Shown in pieces: positions 39,487 to 48,029 of a DNA stretch of 64,000 bases; position 1 is the first letter of the stretch; the number at the start of each line of letters is the position of its first letter. The stretch is from JBFWVD01 sp050246915 (GTDB taxonomy: Bacteria; Actinomycetota; Acidimicrobiia; Acidimicrobiales; Ilumatobacteraceae): positions 1-64,000 of the forward strand of contig JBFWVD010000026.1 of assembly GCA_050246915.1 (NCBI GenBank). Reading direction: 5' to 3'. Both the position numbers and the translations under genes were made by a program. The notes under the pieces were generated by a model. That model saw nothing but the letters and a program-made list of their open reading frames with translations, did no database searches and was not told the origin of the DNA.

Positions 39487-41252
39487 TCAGGGCTCGCCGG
39501 TGAGGTCGCTGAACCCGAGCAGGCTCCCGTCGACACCCCACCACGCCAGCGAGCCGTCCCAGCCCGCCGTGAACACTCGTCCGAGGCTGGCGCCGTTGCC
39601 GAACCCAACGGCGGGCACGCCGGGCTTGCCATGGTGCAGCAGGCGCTTCCACGTCCAGCGGCCATTGTGGAGATGCCACAGCGTCGCCGTGCCGTCGTAG
39701 CTCCCCGACACGAGGCGATCACCTCCGCCGGTGGTGGCGATGGCCTTGATGGACTTGCGATGCACTCGCGGCAGCGCCTCGATGAGGGCACCGGTCGCCG
39801 CGTCCCACCGACGCACCTGCAGATCGCGTGACGCACTCACGATCACGCCGACGTCGTCGGCGGCGACGGAGTTCACCAACACCATGGTCGGATCGTCGGC
39901 TCGCCACGCCTGATCGCCATCGGACCAGGCCGACAACGTGCCGTCGGACGAGCCGGCGATGAGCAGATCGCACGATCGCGAGTAGGTCAGCGACTTGATC
40001 GGTGAGTGGTGCGCCGGCCACGCACCTCGGTGGTGGCCCTCGATGTGCCATCGACGGATGACGCCGTCGTAGCCCGCAGTGAACAGCATCTCGCCGCCGG
40101 GATGCCACACCACGGAGTTGATCGGGCCACCCTCGGGTGCGGCGAACGACGTTGTCGCCGATCCGTCCCGTCTCGAGATGTGGATCACACCGCGATAGTC
40201 GGTGGAAGCGACGTGACGGCCATCGGGCGAGAACGCCGCGCCGTTCACGATCGAGGTGTGACGGGCGAGCAGACGGCGGGCTGCTGCACCGGTCGACGCG
40301 GGCCGCACCGACATCACCGAACCGTCGTCTCGACCCACGACGACGTCCGTGTCGTCGACGGCGAGGAAGTTGATGCCGTAGGTGAAGCTCGGCGCGTTGT
40401 CATCGTCGATCGGATGCACGACGGGATTGGCCCCGAAGCTGCCGATGATCACCCGATCGGAGGCTTGCACCGCGGCACGCTCCCATTGGATCGGATGGCG
40501 CAATTGCGACCGCACGGTCCACGTCGAGGTGTCGTACACGCGCATGGTGGCGTCATAGGCGCCGACCAGCAACGTGGAGCCGTCGGCCGCGAAGCGCACG
40601 AAACGCACGGCGGCGTTGGCATCGTCGAGTGTGCGCAGCACGTCGCCGCTCTGGGGGTCCCACAGCCGGCACACGCCGTCGTCGCAGCCCGTCGCCACGA
40701 TGGAACCATCCGTGACCAATCGATGGCCTCGGGGTCTCCGGGATGCTTGAGCACGTGGATGACCTCGAGCGTGTCGAGATCCCACACCCGCGCCGTTCCG
40801 TCCTCCGCTGCGGTGGCCACGCGCGAGCCGTTGGGATCGAGCGCCGCGCCGAACACGCCGCTGTCGTGCCCGACCAGATGACGCTCGCGCCATGTTTCGT
40901 CGGACGATGTCCACACCCGCACGATCGGATCGAGATGATCCATCACGCACACCAGGCCTTTGCTGTCGGGCAGCCAGCGAACGACGTTGACATCGTCGCC
41001 GTGCGGTCCGAGCGCCAGGACGTGGCTGCCGTCGGCAACATCGAGCACGAAGGCGAACCGATCCGCCGCCGCGACGGCCGCGCTGGCGCCGTCGGGTGAG
41101 AACCGCACGTCGTTGACGAGGTCGTCGAACTGCACGCTCCACAGCTCGCGATCATCGAGCCAGCAGATGACCCGGCCGTCGTAGCCGCCGGTCAGCGTGC
41201 GCCCCGATACGGGCTCGTGATCGACACAGGTGATGGGCGAGATGTGGGGCAT
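39487..41252 (-). pseudogene. WD40-repeat protein gene with a single-base frameshift
   Basis: The gene starts at the ATG at 41252 (MPHISPITCVDHEPV) and ends at 39487. It codes for about a dozen WD40 blades. The reading frame breaks near 40712. Upstream frame reads HPGDPEAIDWS and then goes wrong; downstream frame resumes with DGSIVATGCDDGVCRLWD. Adding one base (CC in place of C at that spot) gives the perfect WD40 junction DWSPDGSIVATG and a 588-residue protein. So one base is missing, by mutation or by sequencing error. It belongs to a run of minus-strand genes and lies 31 bases after the GT2 stop. Confidence 0.85.
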
Positions 41253-41283
41253 CGTTGGTCTTCCGCTGTCGGTCGTCAGGGGT

Positions 41284-42336
41284 TCACGAGCAGAGGCCGA
41301 GTTGCTCGAGGACCGTGTCGGCAAAGGCATCGACGAAGCGGGGGAGCCGCCCGTAGATGAACCCGTTGCGGGACTCGGCGAACGTCGGCGACGGCCAACG
41401 CTCGATCCATGCCTTCATGTCAATCACGGTTGACGCATTCAGGCCGAGGGGTGTGTCGAGCAATCGAGGGACGGCGAGGATGGGCTTTGCGTAGAAGTGC
41501 AGCAGTGCTCGGCGCGCCGTGCCGGGAAGGAGCTGCGCGAGTTGCTCGCCGGTGACGTCGATGGTGGGGCCGCTGGCCTCGACCCGTGTGAACGCGCCCT
41601 CGTATGCGGTGCCGCCGAGGTAGGCGACGAGATCAGCGAGCAGCCGGCGGCCACGGTCGGCCACCGCCACCTCGGTTGACGCGATGCGATATCCGGCCAG
41701 GCGCAGGCGCACACCGAGATCCCAATCTTCCCCGGCCAGCATGATGGGACCGTTCGGCCCGTCCCCGACGGGCTGTCGATAGGGGCCACACGCGATGTAC
41801 GCCTCGGTGCGCACGGCATGGTTCACACCGTTGAGATTGGTGGGGCCGAGGATGGATTCGCTGCGCACCACCACCTCGCCGAAGCGCTGCGACAACACCT
41901 GAGCATTGGGATAGGGCGCGAGCAGATGGGCTTGTTCCTCCTCACCGTTAACCGCGCCGACGGTGTTGTCCGCGTCGAGCGCGGCGAGGGTTGTTGACCA
42001 TGCGCTCACCCAGTTGTCGGGCAGCACCACGTCGGCATCGGTGGTGAGGATCCACTCCGGTGAGCGTGCGTGGTCGGCGCAGGCGATGGCCACTGCGGTC
42101 GTGCGCGCCGCACCCGGCCCGCCGTGACGTCCGTGCTGCACGGTGATGATCTCGGGCCATCGATTGCCCGCCGAGTCGACGATCTCGCCGGTTTCGTCGG
42201 TGGAGCCGTCGTTCACCAACACCAACTGCCAGTTGGGTTGCGCGACGATCTGCGGGATCAACGTGGACAGGAGGTCGGGCAGGAATACCGCCTCGTTGTG
42301 GCACGGGATGATGACCGCGACGGTCGGGCTCGTCAT
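41284..42336 (-). CDS. Glycosyltransferase family 2 protein
   Basis: 350 residues. GT-A fold: VAVIIPCHNEAVFLPDLL start, NDGSTDETG, and the DxD-like TTDADVVLP that binds the sugar nucleotide. No transmembrane helix. The start overlaps the stop of the small FAD protein gene (ATGA). Acceptor and sugar are not deducible. Located in an operon with FGE-like, FAD and WD40 genes. Confidence 0.9.
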   Translation of the reverse strand: MTSPTVAVIIPCHNEAVFLPDLLSTLIPQIVAQPNWQLVLVNDGSTDETGEIVDSAGNRWPEIITVQHGRHGGPGAARTTAVAIACADHARSPEWILTTDADVVLPDNWVSAWSTTLAALDADNTVGAVNGEEEQAHLLAPYPNAQVLSQRFGEVVVRSESILGPTNLNGVNHAVRTEAYIACGPYRQPVGDGPNGPIMLAGEDWDLGVRLRLAGYRIASTEVAVADRGRRLLADLVAYLGGTAYEGAFTRVEASGPTIDVTGEQLAQLLPGTARRALLHFYAKPILAVPRLLDTPLGLNASTVIDMKAWIERWPSPTFAESRNGFIYGRLPRFVDAFADTVLEQLGLCS

Positions 42337-42920
42337 TCGGGATCGGGCGACAGCAGCGTGTCGTCGTGGTCCACCCAGAACTCACCGGTGAACGTGCTGG
42401 CGATCTCGATGGCGACGTTGGCACCCGATCCCGCGCAGATCACCGCTTGGGATGGCCAGCCGGCGACGACCCCACATGCGTACACACCGGGCACCGAGGT
42501 GGCACCCCACTTGTCGGTGACGACGTTGACCTTGACAAAGGGCTGGCGGGCATCGGTCGTCTCCAACGGGAGTGACGCCAACTTCAGCGTTCCCTGGCCC
42601 GTGGCCAGCACCACGTAGTCGACCACGAGGCTGCCCTCATCTGTCTGCACGGTGAACGAGTGGCCGGGCACGACATCGTCCACCTTGGTTGCGTGTGTCG
42701 TAACGGAACGCAATTGGAGTTGCGCCCTGAGCTGGGCCAGGAGATCTCGACCTTCGAGTGCGTCGTGGCCGGGGAGGTTGGTGAGCCGTGCCCGCTTGAG
42801 GATCGAGCGATCCTGATCGAACAGATGCACCGTGGCCCCGGCCCGGGCCAGGAAGAGCGCCGCCGTGAGGCCGGCAGCACCGCCTCCGATCACCGCCACT
42901 GTTGCTTTGGATTCGCTCAT
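42333..42920 (-). CDS. Minimal FAD-binding oxidoreductase (thioredoxin-reductase-like)
   Basis: 195 residues, short for the family. FAD site VIGGGAAGLTAALFLARAG and the C-terminal FAD motif SVPGVYACGVVAG are present, as in thioredoxin reductase. The NADPH-binding domain and CxxC redox site of TrxB are absent, so it cannot work as a classical TrxB. It may be a small FAD-dependent oxidase of the kind found in natural-product gene sets. Overlaps the GT2 start. Confidence 0.85.
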   Translation of the reverse strand: MSESKATVAVIGGGAAGLTAALFLARAGATVHLFDQDRSILKRARLTNLPGHDALEGRDLLAQLRAQLQLRSVTTHATKVDDVVPGHSFTVQTDEGSLVVDYVVLATGQGTLKLASLPLETTDARQPFVKVNVVTDKWGATSVPGVYACGVVAGWPSQAVICAGSGANVAIEIASTFTGEFWVDHDDTLLSPDPE

Positions 42921-43012
42921 GAGTCGTTCCTCACTTCTTCGAGGTCATCGGGGCCTGCGGCCCGTGTGGTGTGGCGATGGTTGTCGTGATGTCGGCGCCG
43001 GGCAAGACACGG

Positions 43013-43990
43013 TCACATGGTCTCGGCGAGCCGGAAGCCCATGGCGTAGTGATCGGACGGATACCAACCATGGCGACGACGGCATCGAGCGAGGTCGCCG
43101 TGGCGGGCATAGCTGCCGCCGCGCGCGATGCGATAGCCGTCGGGATAGAGCGCGGTCAGATCGTCGTCGATGTGTTCGCCACCGGGATAGGGCGCATACG
43201 CGTCGGATACGTACTCCTCGACGTTGCCGGCCAGGTCGTGCAATCCGAACGGCGAGCACCCCTCGTGGTAGATACCGACCGGTGTGGTCGTGAGCGGTCC
43301 CGCCTCGGCGGTGTTGGCCCTTGCCGGGTCCCACTCGTTGCCCCATGGGAACTCCCGGTCATCACCACCAGTCGACGCGTACTCCCACTCCGCCTCGGTG
43401 GGCAATCTGAATTGACGTCCCGTCTGCGTGGACAGCCAGGTGGTGTACTGCCCGGGAGCGTGCGTGGGCAGGGAGTACACGGGGTGGTTGGCGCTGGCCC
43501 ACGGGAAGGTGCCGTGCGCCCATGCGGTTGGTCGTGGTGCCTCGGGGACCGCGAGGACGAACTGCAGGTATTCGGCGTTGGTGACCGGGTAGCGGCCGAT
43601 GCGGAACGCCTCGACATGGAGACGATGGGCGGGTGCTTCCTTGGCGATCCACGACCGTTCGACGCCGACGTGTGCCCACCGGGCTGCCACTGCATCGATG
43701 CGATCACTGTCGAGACCGATACTGACGATCGCTGCCGGGACGTCGACCATGTCGGGAGCCAACGCGTCGAAGCGTGGATCGCCGATGAGGGACACGATCG
43801 TGGCTGCAGCGAGGCGCTGGGCGAAGGCGCTCGACGGATCGCTCAGAACACCGATCAGTGACGACGCATCCATCGCCACCAGTACTGCGACCGCGGGGCC
43901 GAACGCGGCGAGCAGGGGGCCCGAGCGCGCCAGATCGGCCTCGGGTTCGGGTGCGACGAGATGCGGGGGGATGGGGGAAGAGGCGGCCAT
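43013..43990 (-). CDS. FGE/SUMF1-domain protein
   Basis: 325 residues. An N-terminal region (about 1-110) of unknown fold, then the formylglycine-generating-enzyme-like fold: RIGRYPVTNAEYLQFV, RLPTEAEWEYAS, FPWGNEWDP, DLAGNVEEYVSDAY and ARGGSYARHGD. The copper-site cysteine pair of true FGE is not both visible (one Cys in LARCRRRHG), so sulfatase activation is doubtful; many such proteins act in other peptide or small-molecule modifications. First gene of the operon with the FAD, GT2 and WD40 genes. Its start is only 17 bases from the divergent questin-oxidase-like gene. Confidence 0.85.
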   Translation of the reverse strand: MAASSPIPPHLVAPEPEADLARSGPLLAAFGPAVAVLVAMDASSLIGVLSDPSSAFAQRLAAATIVSLIGDPRFDALAPDMVDVPAAIVSIGLDSDRIDAVAARWAHVGVERSWIAKEAPAHRLHVEAFRIGRYPVTNAEYLQFVLAVPEAPRPTAWAHGTFPWASANHPVYSLPTHAPGQYTTWLSTQTGRQFRLPTEAEWEYASTGGDDREFPWGNEWDPARANTAEAGPLTTTPVGIYHEGCSPFGLHDLAGNVEEYVSDAYAPYPGGEHIDDDLTALYPDGYRIARGGSYARHGDLARCRRRHGWYPSDHYAMGFRLAETM

Positions 43991-44007
43991 GTGCTTACGC
44001 TTCGATC

Positions 44008-45012
44008 GTGTCGCTCAATGTCGAAGCCATCGAGGAACTCCCGCCCGAGCATAGTGGATCGTTGACGTTTCACCTACCTTTGGAGTTGGCTGCTCTGGAG
44101 CTGGCGGGTGCCAGTGCCTCGGTGATAGCTGAGCGGACCGAACGACGCCTGCAGGAGGCGTACGCCAGTGGACTGGTCGATCCACCGTTGTACCGCTGGG
44201 CGGTTGATCACTACAGGGACGTGGCAGCCGATCTCCTCGATGACGATCCCGAGGTACGTGGGTGTGCGTTCGCGGCGATCGACACCTTGGGCGACGGGAT
44301 CGTGGGTGCCGCGTTCCATGGCGTCATCCGATTGGGATACGGGCTGTGGCGTCGTCGACCGGACGAGGTGGCGCGAGGCTTGGCGTATCTGCGCAGTCGT
44401 CGCCAGGTGCTGACGTCGAGCGCTGGGCGAGCCGACGAGCGATCGTTCGATCATCCCCACCTCGACGGTTCGACGATGCCGAGCGTTGCCGAGCTCGACG
44501 GGCAGACGGTGTTCGATGTGCTCAACATCGCAGCTGGAGTGCCCGACGCCGACGCGCTCCTACCGGCGGGAGACGGGCCAGTGACGGCCCATCGTTTGAT
44601 GGCCGGTGCAGCAGCGCTGGTGGCCCGCAATCCGTTGTCGTTCGTCGCCGTGCACGCGGTGACAGGGTTGCACGGATTGTGCGAAGTGCAGCATGCAGTG
44701 TTCGGCCCCATCGATCCCTATGCCGACGTCACCACCTTGGCCAGCGCTCGCTGGTGGAACGCTTACGCGGTTGCGCTCGGAGCGGCGTCGTTGGTGATGG
44801 CGCAGTATCCACCCGAAGCGGTGCCTGCGGTGCAGGCGCGCGTCGACACGGTGGACCGCTTGCTCGATGCCGCGATCGCATCGGGGGAGACGCACGATCT
44901 CAAGCTGGTCTTGGCGTTGCGGCGCTTGCAGGAGTTCGCTGTGCTCGATGCGTCCGATGTGCTGCGAGTCGGGTCGATCAAACTGGCCAGCACCGAGGGA
45001 GTGGCGTCCTGA
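44008..45012 (+). CDS. Questin-oxidase-like (DUF4243) protein
   Basis: 334 residues from a GTG. Helical protein with the family pattern AAFHGVIRLGYGLWRRRPDEVARGLAYL and FVAVHAVTGLHGL. Fungal members (AflY, GedK) carry out Baeyer-Villiger-like ring opening of anthraquinones without a visible cofactor; bacterial members are not characterised. It has no polyketide synthase neighbour here. Divergent from the FGE-like gene. Confidence 0.85.
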   Translation: MSLNVEAIEELPPEHSGSLTFHLPLELAALELAGASASVIAERTERRLQEAYASGLVDPPLYRWAVDHYRDVAADLLDDDPEVRGCAFAAIDTLGDGIVGAAFHGVIRLGYGLWRRRPDEVARGLAYLRSRRQVLTSSAGRADERSFDHPHLDGSTMPSVAELDGQTVFDVLNIAAGVPDADALLPAGDGPVTAHRLMAGAAALVARNPLSFVAVHAVTGLHGLCEVQHAVFGPIDPYADVTTLASARWWNAYAVALGAASLVMAQYPPEAVPAVQARVDTVDRLLDAAIASGETHDLKLVLALRRLQEFAVLDASDVLRVGSIKLASTEGVAS

Positions 45013-45032
45013 CGCTCAGCTTCGTCACCGGG

Positions 45033-45092
45033 TCACCCGGCATCGTTCTCACCCGGCATCGTTCTTACTCGGTATCGTTCTTACTCGGTATC
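45033..45092. repeat. 16-bp tandem repeat at a gene end
   Basis: About 3.75 copies of a 16-base unit: two identical TCACCCGGCATCGTTC copies, then TTACTCGGTATCGTTC and a partial copy. The last partial unit contributes the final codons and the TAA stop of the minus-strand gene ending at 45081. Variation in copy number would move or remove that stop. Confidence 0.85.
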
Positions 45093-46070
45093 AACGGCCG
45101 ACCACGCCCAGCTGAGGTCCTCGATCGGGTCGCGCACTGTCAATTTGAGTTGCCATCCGAGGTCGGGCTCGCCGGCGTGCCACTCGTACCACTCCAGACG
45201 GGCCATGGCCTGGTCGATCTCGGCGTCGGGACACGACCACGGATCCTCGGCACCGGCCAATGCGGCGAGCAGCCACCACAGCGACTGACGAGCGCGAGCC
45301 CCACCGCGGCGTCTGCCGTGCGCACCACCACTGGCGGCGGCCCACATCAGTTGGTCGAGCGCCTCCACGGGCGTTATGGAGGCGATCCGTCCGTTCCCGA
45401 CGCCGAGCGCTCCCAATGCGTCGCCTGGTTGGCCCTCCACGCACGCCGAGCTGAGCCGGCCGTTGGACTGGGTGATCCACGGTTCCACCAGGTCGCGCAG
45501 GGCGTCGTCGACGTCGTCGTCGCCGATCTCCTCACCGGCCGAATCGACGACGCGCTCGAAGGTCAGCAGGCGATGGGGGAGGAGATGCTCGGCACGATCA
45601 CGTCGATAGTCGACCGTGGTGTACGGCGGCTCCCAACTCTGCAACACCAGCGGCAAGTCGATGACCGCCGGATCGATCGTCGTGTCGCCTCGGAGGTCCT
45701 CGCCGCGTACCACGCGTTCGTGGGCCACCAAGGAGCGCTCTGGACCGGGAGGGAGGTGATCGGCGACCTCGGCCCACGTGGCGCGCGACGCAAGGACTTC
45801 GGTGAGGGGGCCGAGGACGAACCGTCCGCTGTTGTCGGCCGCTACTGCCGCGGCGATGGCGGGTGGAGCTTCGAGGGTGACGACGTATTCGGCCAGTGCT
45901 GCCGCGGGCCACAGCTGCCGTCCGGTCGAATGTGCCATTCGGCAGCGATCGCGCAGATGGAGCAGATCGTCCCAGCGCCAGCGATCCGCCAAGCGGTACA
46001 CGGCACGGACCAACTCATCGAGATCGCCGAGGCGGATCAGATCGTCGATGCCGAGAACGTCATCGCTCAT
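45081..46070 (-). CDS. Conserved hypothetical protein of the SCO1664/DUF3090 operon
   Basis: 329 residues, acidic, helix-rich, no signal peptide or transmembrane helix. Contains DLIRLGDLDELVRAVYRLADRWRWDDLLHLRDRCR and a Trp-rich C-terminus. I do not recognise the family. It starts 22 bases after the SCO1664-type gene, in the same transcript, and its stop is inside a tandem repeat. Probably works with the three upstream genes. Confidence 0.82.
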   Translation of the reverse strand: MSDDVLGIDDLIRLGDLDELVRAVYRLADRWRWDDLLHLRDRCRMAHSTGRQLWPAAALAEYVVTLEAPPAIAAAVAADNSGRFVLGPLTEVLASRATWAEVADHLPPGPERSLVAHERVVRGEDLRGDTTIDPAVIDLPLVLQSWEPPYTTVDYRRDRAEHLLPHRLLTFERVVDSAGEEIGDDDVDDALRDLVEPWITQSNGRLSSACVEGQPGDALGALGVGNGRIASITPVEALDQLMWAAASGGAHGRRRGGARARQSLWWLLAALAGAEDPWSCPDAEIDQAMARLEWYEWHAGEPDLGWQLKLTVRDPIEDLSWAWSAVDTE

Positions 46071-46092
46071 GTGCCCCACCCACTCCGACCCG

Positions 46093-46785
46093 TCACACGA
46101 GGGGCCAGGGATAGGCCCGGCCAGAGGCGTCGATGGGGAACGTGCCGCGCTCGATGAGTCGTTCGGCGCGGCGCACCACCATGTCGACCTCGTCGGATGA
46201 CAGGAGCACACGTAGCGAGGCCGGTGGTGAGTCCGCGAGCCGACGTAGATCGGCGACGGTTGCCTCATCGAGGGTCTCACCGCCGAACTCCCAGATCACC
46301 GTGCGGAGCTTTGGATCGGTGGCGAAACACAACCCGTTGTCGATGCCGTACACGCGACCATCGTGGCCGAGCAGACAATGGCCGCCCTTGCGGTCGGTGT
46401 TGTTCACGACCACGTCGAACGCAGCCATGCGCCGCAACTGATCGTGCAGCTCGGGATGCTGCTCGTACATCGTGAAGTAGTGCTGTTCGAAGTCGGCATC
46501 GACGAAGTGCTGCACCGATCCTTCGCCGGCCGGTCCATCGCGCAACACGGTGATGGGCACGATGCCCCAACCGAGGAACTCCGACACCACGTAGGCGGCG
46601 ACCTCGCGTTTGTGCAATCCGGCGGGGAAGTCCCACAACGGCCGCTCACCCCGTGTCGGCTTGTACACGCCGCGGGTCGACTCGTCGCCCTGGGTGATGG
46701 TGACCAGGAACGTGGCGTTCGAGCTCCACGGCATGCGGCCTTCGATGACCATCTCGCCGCAGGTGATCAGCTCGATCAGGTCCAT
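46093..46785 (-). CDS. SCO1664-family (PI3/4-kinase-like) protein
   Basis: 230 residues. Kinase-like fold with YKPTRGERPLWDFPAGLHKREVAAY, VVNNTDRKGGHCL (HxD-loop equivalent NNTDRKGGH) and YGIDNGLCF (DNG in place of DFG). This group resembles phosphatidylinositol 3/4-kinase catalytic folds. The start ATG overlaps the DUF3090 stop (TGATG). In mycobacteria the same order occurs (Rv2135c, Rv2134c, Rv2133c). Confidence 0.88.
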   Translation of the reverse strand: MDLIELITCGEMVIEGRMPWSSNATFLVTITQGDESTRGVYKPTRGERPLWDFPAGLHKREVAAYVVSEFLGWGIVPITVLRDGPAGEGSVQHFVDADFEQHYFTMYEQHPELHDQLRRMAAFDVVVNNTDRKGGHCLLGHDGRVYGIDNGLCFATDPKLRTVIWEFGGETLDEATVADLRRLADSPPASLRVLLSSDEVDMVVRRAERLIERGTFPIDASGRAYPWPLV

Positions 46786-47303
46786 CAGTTCATGCGGGGG
46801 CAGAGATGCCCGGTCACGTCCATCGGGCGACCACACCACGGGCAGTCGGGACGGCCCCTGGCGATCAGATCACGTGCGCCGTCGATGAACACCCGCACCT
46901 GGCTGCGGGTGAGGCGCACTGTCAACATCCCTTGACCCTCGTCGTCATCGAGGAGTGGCTCACCGTCTTCGTCGGTGTCCACCAGCTCCTCGGCAACCAC
47001 GATGATGCGATCCTCGGTCTGGTCGTACGCAGCACCGAGCGCTCCGACGATCCAGGCGATCTCATCGGGTTGGCGCACCTCGAGGTTGTGCACCTCGATG
47101 GTGGGCGGCAAGTCGACCAGGAGTGCGTCGAGATGGTCGGCCAACGCGGCGACCTGCTGCTTCTCGAGCTTCAGGTTGACCCATCGAGCCGGATGGCTGG
47201 ACGCATTCGCGCAGAACTGCAGGAAGAACACCCGTTGACCCGGTGGCCCGACGGTCACGGCGTGCATGGCGCGCGCGTCGTCGAAGTGGAACGACTCACC
47301 CAT
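46785..47303 (-). CDS. DUF3090 family protein
   Basis: 172 residues. Family features: GPPGQRVFFLQFCA, VNLKLEKQQVAAL and a C-terminal zinc-like CPWCGRPMDVTGHLCPRMN. Function unknown; always found with the SCO1664 family and a histidine phosphatase in actinobacteria. Co-translated with the following gene. Confidence 0.92.
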   Translation of the reverse strand: MGESFHFDDARAMHAVTVGPPGQRVFFLQFCANASSHPARWVNLKLEKQQVAALADHLDALLVDLPPTIEVHNLEVRQPDEIAWIVGALGAAYDQTEDRIIVVAEELVDTDEDGEPLLDDDEGQGMLTVRLTRSQVRVFIDGARDLIARGRPDCPWCGRPMDVTGHLCPRMN

Positions 47304-47360
47304 GTCGAGGTCCTCGACCGTAGCGGTACGCGCAACTGTGGTTGACGTGTGGTGTGATCG

Positions 47361-48029
47361 TCATGACGGCACGAGTTCGGACAACGATCCGCCGGTCGAG
47401 TTGACGGTGAGCACCGATGCACTGCTGCGGCCGTAGGCGATGACCGTGGCCGAGCACGTGCTGATGACGATGCGTTGGAACAGATCGAGGTGGGTCCCGA
47501 GCGCGTGGGCGACCAGGGCCTTGATCGGATCGGCGTGACTGAAGCAGACGACGGTGCCACCGCGGTGGCGCTCGACGAGGTTGGCGACCCCGGACACCAT
47601 GCGGGTCTGCATCTCGGTGAAGCTCTCGCCGTTGGGGAAGCGGAACCCGCTCGGATAGCGCTGGACGGCCGTCCACTCCGGGAGCTTGTAGAGCTTGGCC
47701 AGTTCGGCTCCGGTCCAGTCGCCGAAGTCGCATTCCAGCAACGACTTGTCGATCTGTACCCGCATCTTGCGCGCCTTGGCGGCGGGAGCGGCGGTCTCGC
47801 GGGCCCGCTCGAGCGGTGACGCGTAGATGGCATCGATGGTCTTCAATTCGGCCAACCGTGCCGCGACGGCCTCGGCCTGACGGCGGCCGGTGTCGGAGAG
47901 ATGGAGCCCAGGGGCTCGACCGGGGAGCAGCTTGCCCGTCGTGGGGGTCTGCCCGTGGCGGACCAGGACCACGCGGGTGGGGGGTTCGGGACGTCTCGGC
48001 ACCGGCGTCGAACCTACTGTGCCATCCAT
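47361..48029 (-). CDS. Histidine phosphatase (phosphoglycerate-mutase-like)
   Basis: 222 residues. RHGQTPTTGKLLPGRAPGLHLSDTG is the catalytic start and CFSHADPIK carries the second His; ECDFGDWTGAEL is typical of the MSMEG-type phosphatases of this operon. The ATG at 48029 overlaps the start codon of the divergent uracil-DNA glycosylase by two bases; no other ATG exists near, so one of the two genes may start later. Confidence 0.9.
   Translation of the reverse strand: MDGTVGSTPVPRRPEPPTRVVLVRHGQTPTTGKLLPGRAPGLHLSDTGRRQAEAVAARLAELKTIDAIYASPLERARETAAPAAKARKMRVQIDKSLLECDFGDWTGAELAKLYKLPEWTAVQRYPSGFRFPNGESFTEMQTRMVSGVANLVERHRGGTVVCFSHADPIKALVAHALGTHLDLFQRIVISTCSATVIAYGRSSASVLTVNSTGGSLSELVPS

Noticed and set aside
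39408..39836. Upstream extension of the SDR gene at 38514
   Set aside because: The extension is a shadow of the WD40 gene; the ATG at 39407 has a GGAGG ribosome site and starts the SDR fold.
43013..43990. FGE-like protein considered as EgtB (ergothioneine) or a true sulfatase activator
   Set aside because: No DinB-type iron-binding domain as in EgtB, no egtA/C/D genes or sulfatase nearby, and only one of the two FGE cysteines is visible.
45033..45092. Tandem repeats considered as a CRISPR array
   Set aside because: Units are directly joined, 16 bases long, with no spacers and no cas genes nearby.
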